NCBI GenBank assembly: GCA_023665605.1
Contig: JAMPDP010000001.1
Location: forward strand, 964,302 to 1,028,301
Reading direction: 5' to 3'
DNA from: Candidatus Amulumruptor caecigallinarius
Lineage (GTDB): Bacteria > Bacteroidota > Bacteroidia > Bacteroidales > Muribaculaceae
DNA length: 64,000 nt
The translations under genes were made by a program, and so were the position numbers. Shown here piece by piece: positions 63,888 to 64,000 of the stretch (its first letter is position 1; each line of letters starts with the position of its first letter). The notes beneath the pieces are model-generated. The model searched no databases. It was not told where the DNA came from and was given only the letters and a program-made list of their open reading frames with translations.

Positions 63888-64000
63888 AAGCCGTTTAGGT
63901 AAGAATGATGAATGGGTTGATTAGATTTAGAGCTTGTTTAATAAGAAATGTGAACATCTCGGTCGAAAATCTTGGAGCAGATTTCATCCTGAGACGAAGG
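63888..64000. other. Upstream region of the phosphatase gene, with a partial repeat
   Basis: Contains GAGCAGATTTCATCCTGAGA near the right edge, related to 60678-60703. No promoter with a clear TAnnTTTG is seen before the window ends. Confidence 0.4.

Overview
The window is a chromosomal segment of a Bacteroidales bacterium, most likely Muribaculaceae (family-level inference only). The evidence is a SusC/SusD/HTCS polysaccharide-utilisation locus, promoters of the TTTG / TAnnTTTG type, a short RpoD without region 1.1, Por-type (T9SS-like) C-terminal sorting domains, and fairly high GC. Nearly every gene has recognisable Bacteroidales housekeeping or glycan-metabolism relatives. I see no phage, IS transposase, CRISPR array, rRNA or tRNA.

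Layout. 1-2082: two exported proteins of unknown role (the first runs off the left edge). 2985-4616: acpP-fabF. 4717-6108: cytoplasmic GH13 amylase. 6285-9231: a YafQ-type toxin-antitoxin pair running into mutS2. 9375-9530: rpmH. 9531-10566: an ORF-poor, hairpin-rich stretch with a possible small RNA. 10567-16161 (minus): 2[4Fe-4S] ferredoxin, thiL, purine nucleoside phosphorylase, lpxK and sppA. 16314-17788: nfeD plus an SPFH protein. 18022-20075 (minus): ABC ATPase, permease and GntR regulator. 20423-22597: BspA-like leucine-rich-repeat surface protein. 23052-27694: glycogen/alpha-glucan operon (debranching enzyme, GT4, GH57). 28240-31558: SemiSWEET, cytidylate-kinase-like protein, murB and murA. 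31622-39498: acyl-CoA ligase, Gly/Pro-rich secreted protein, dprA, thioesterase, acyl-CoA dehydrogenase, etfA and etfB. 39761-42637: 958-residue modular secreted protein with dockerin-like and Big2 domains. 42967-45748: recG-ispD. 45896-59527: a fructan utilisation locus. 59690-62467: rpoD and an ABC-F ATPase. 62589-63887: histidine acid phosphatase.

The fructan locus is divergent. On the minus strand lie a hybrid two-component sensor with a periplasmic-binding-protein-like input domain, SusC, SusD and a DUF4960 surface lipoprotein. On the plus strand lie GH32, an MFS sugar transporter and a PfkB fructokinase. The inferred route is outer-membrane capture and import, periplasmic fructose release, fructose sensing and uptake, then phosphorylation. 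Two 37-bp blocks (52454-52490 and 55398-55434), with a 20-bp core differing at one base, lie upstream of susC and of GH32 and are the best candidate for the HTCS operator.

The main undescribed-looking structure is a dispersed family of intergenic elements, about 130-170 bp per unit. They share GGGTGTTGCAAAACC-like inverted termini but carry two different hairpin-rich interiors: type A with a CCCCGGATGCC/GGCTTCCGGGG stem, and type B with paired GGATGCACCACGGTGCATCC palindromes. At least seven sites carry copies or fragments, mostly at the 3' ends of genes; one copy is an apparent A/B hybrid and another is a three-unit array. Other notable items are MurA with Asp at the fosfomycin-target Cys position, an ABC-F protein whose second ATPase site is degenerate, a 9-bp C tract in a promoter, and a 20-bp perfect inverted repeat upstream of the ABC-F gene.
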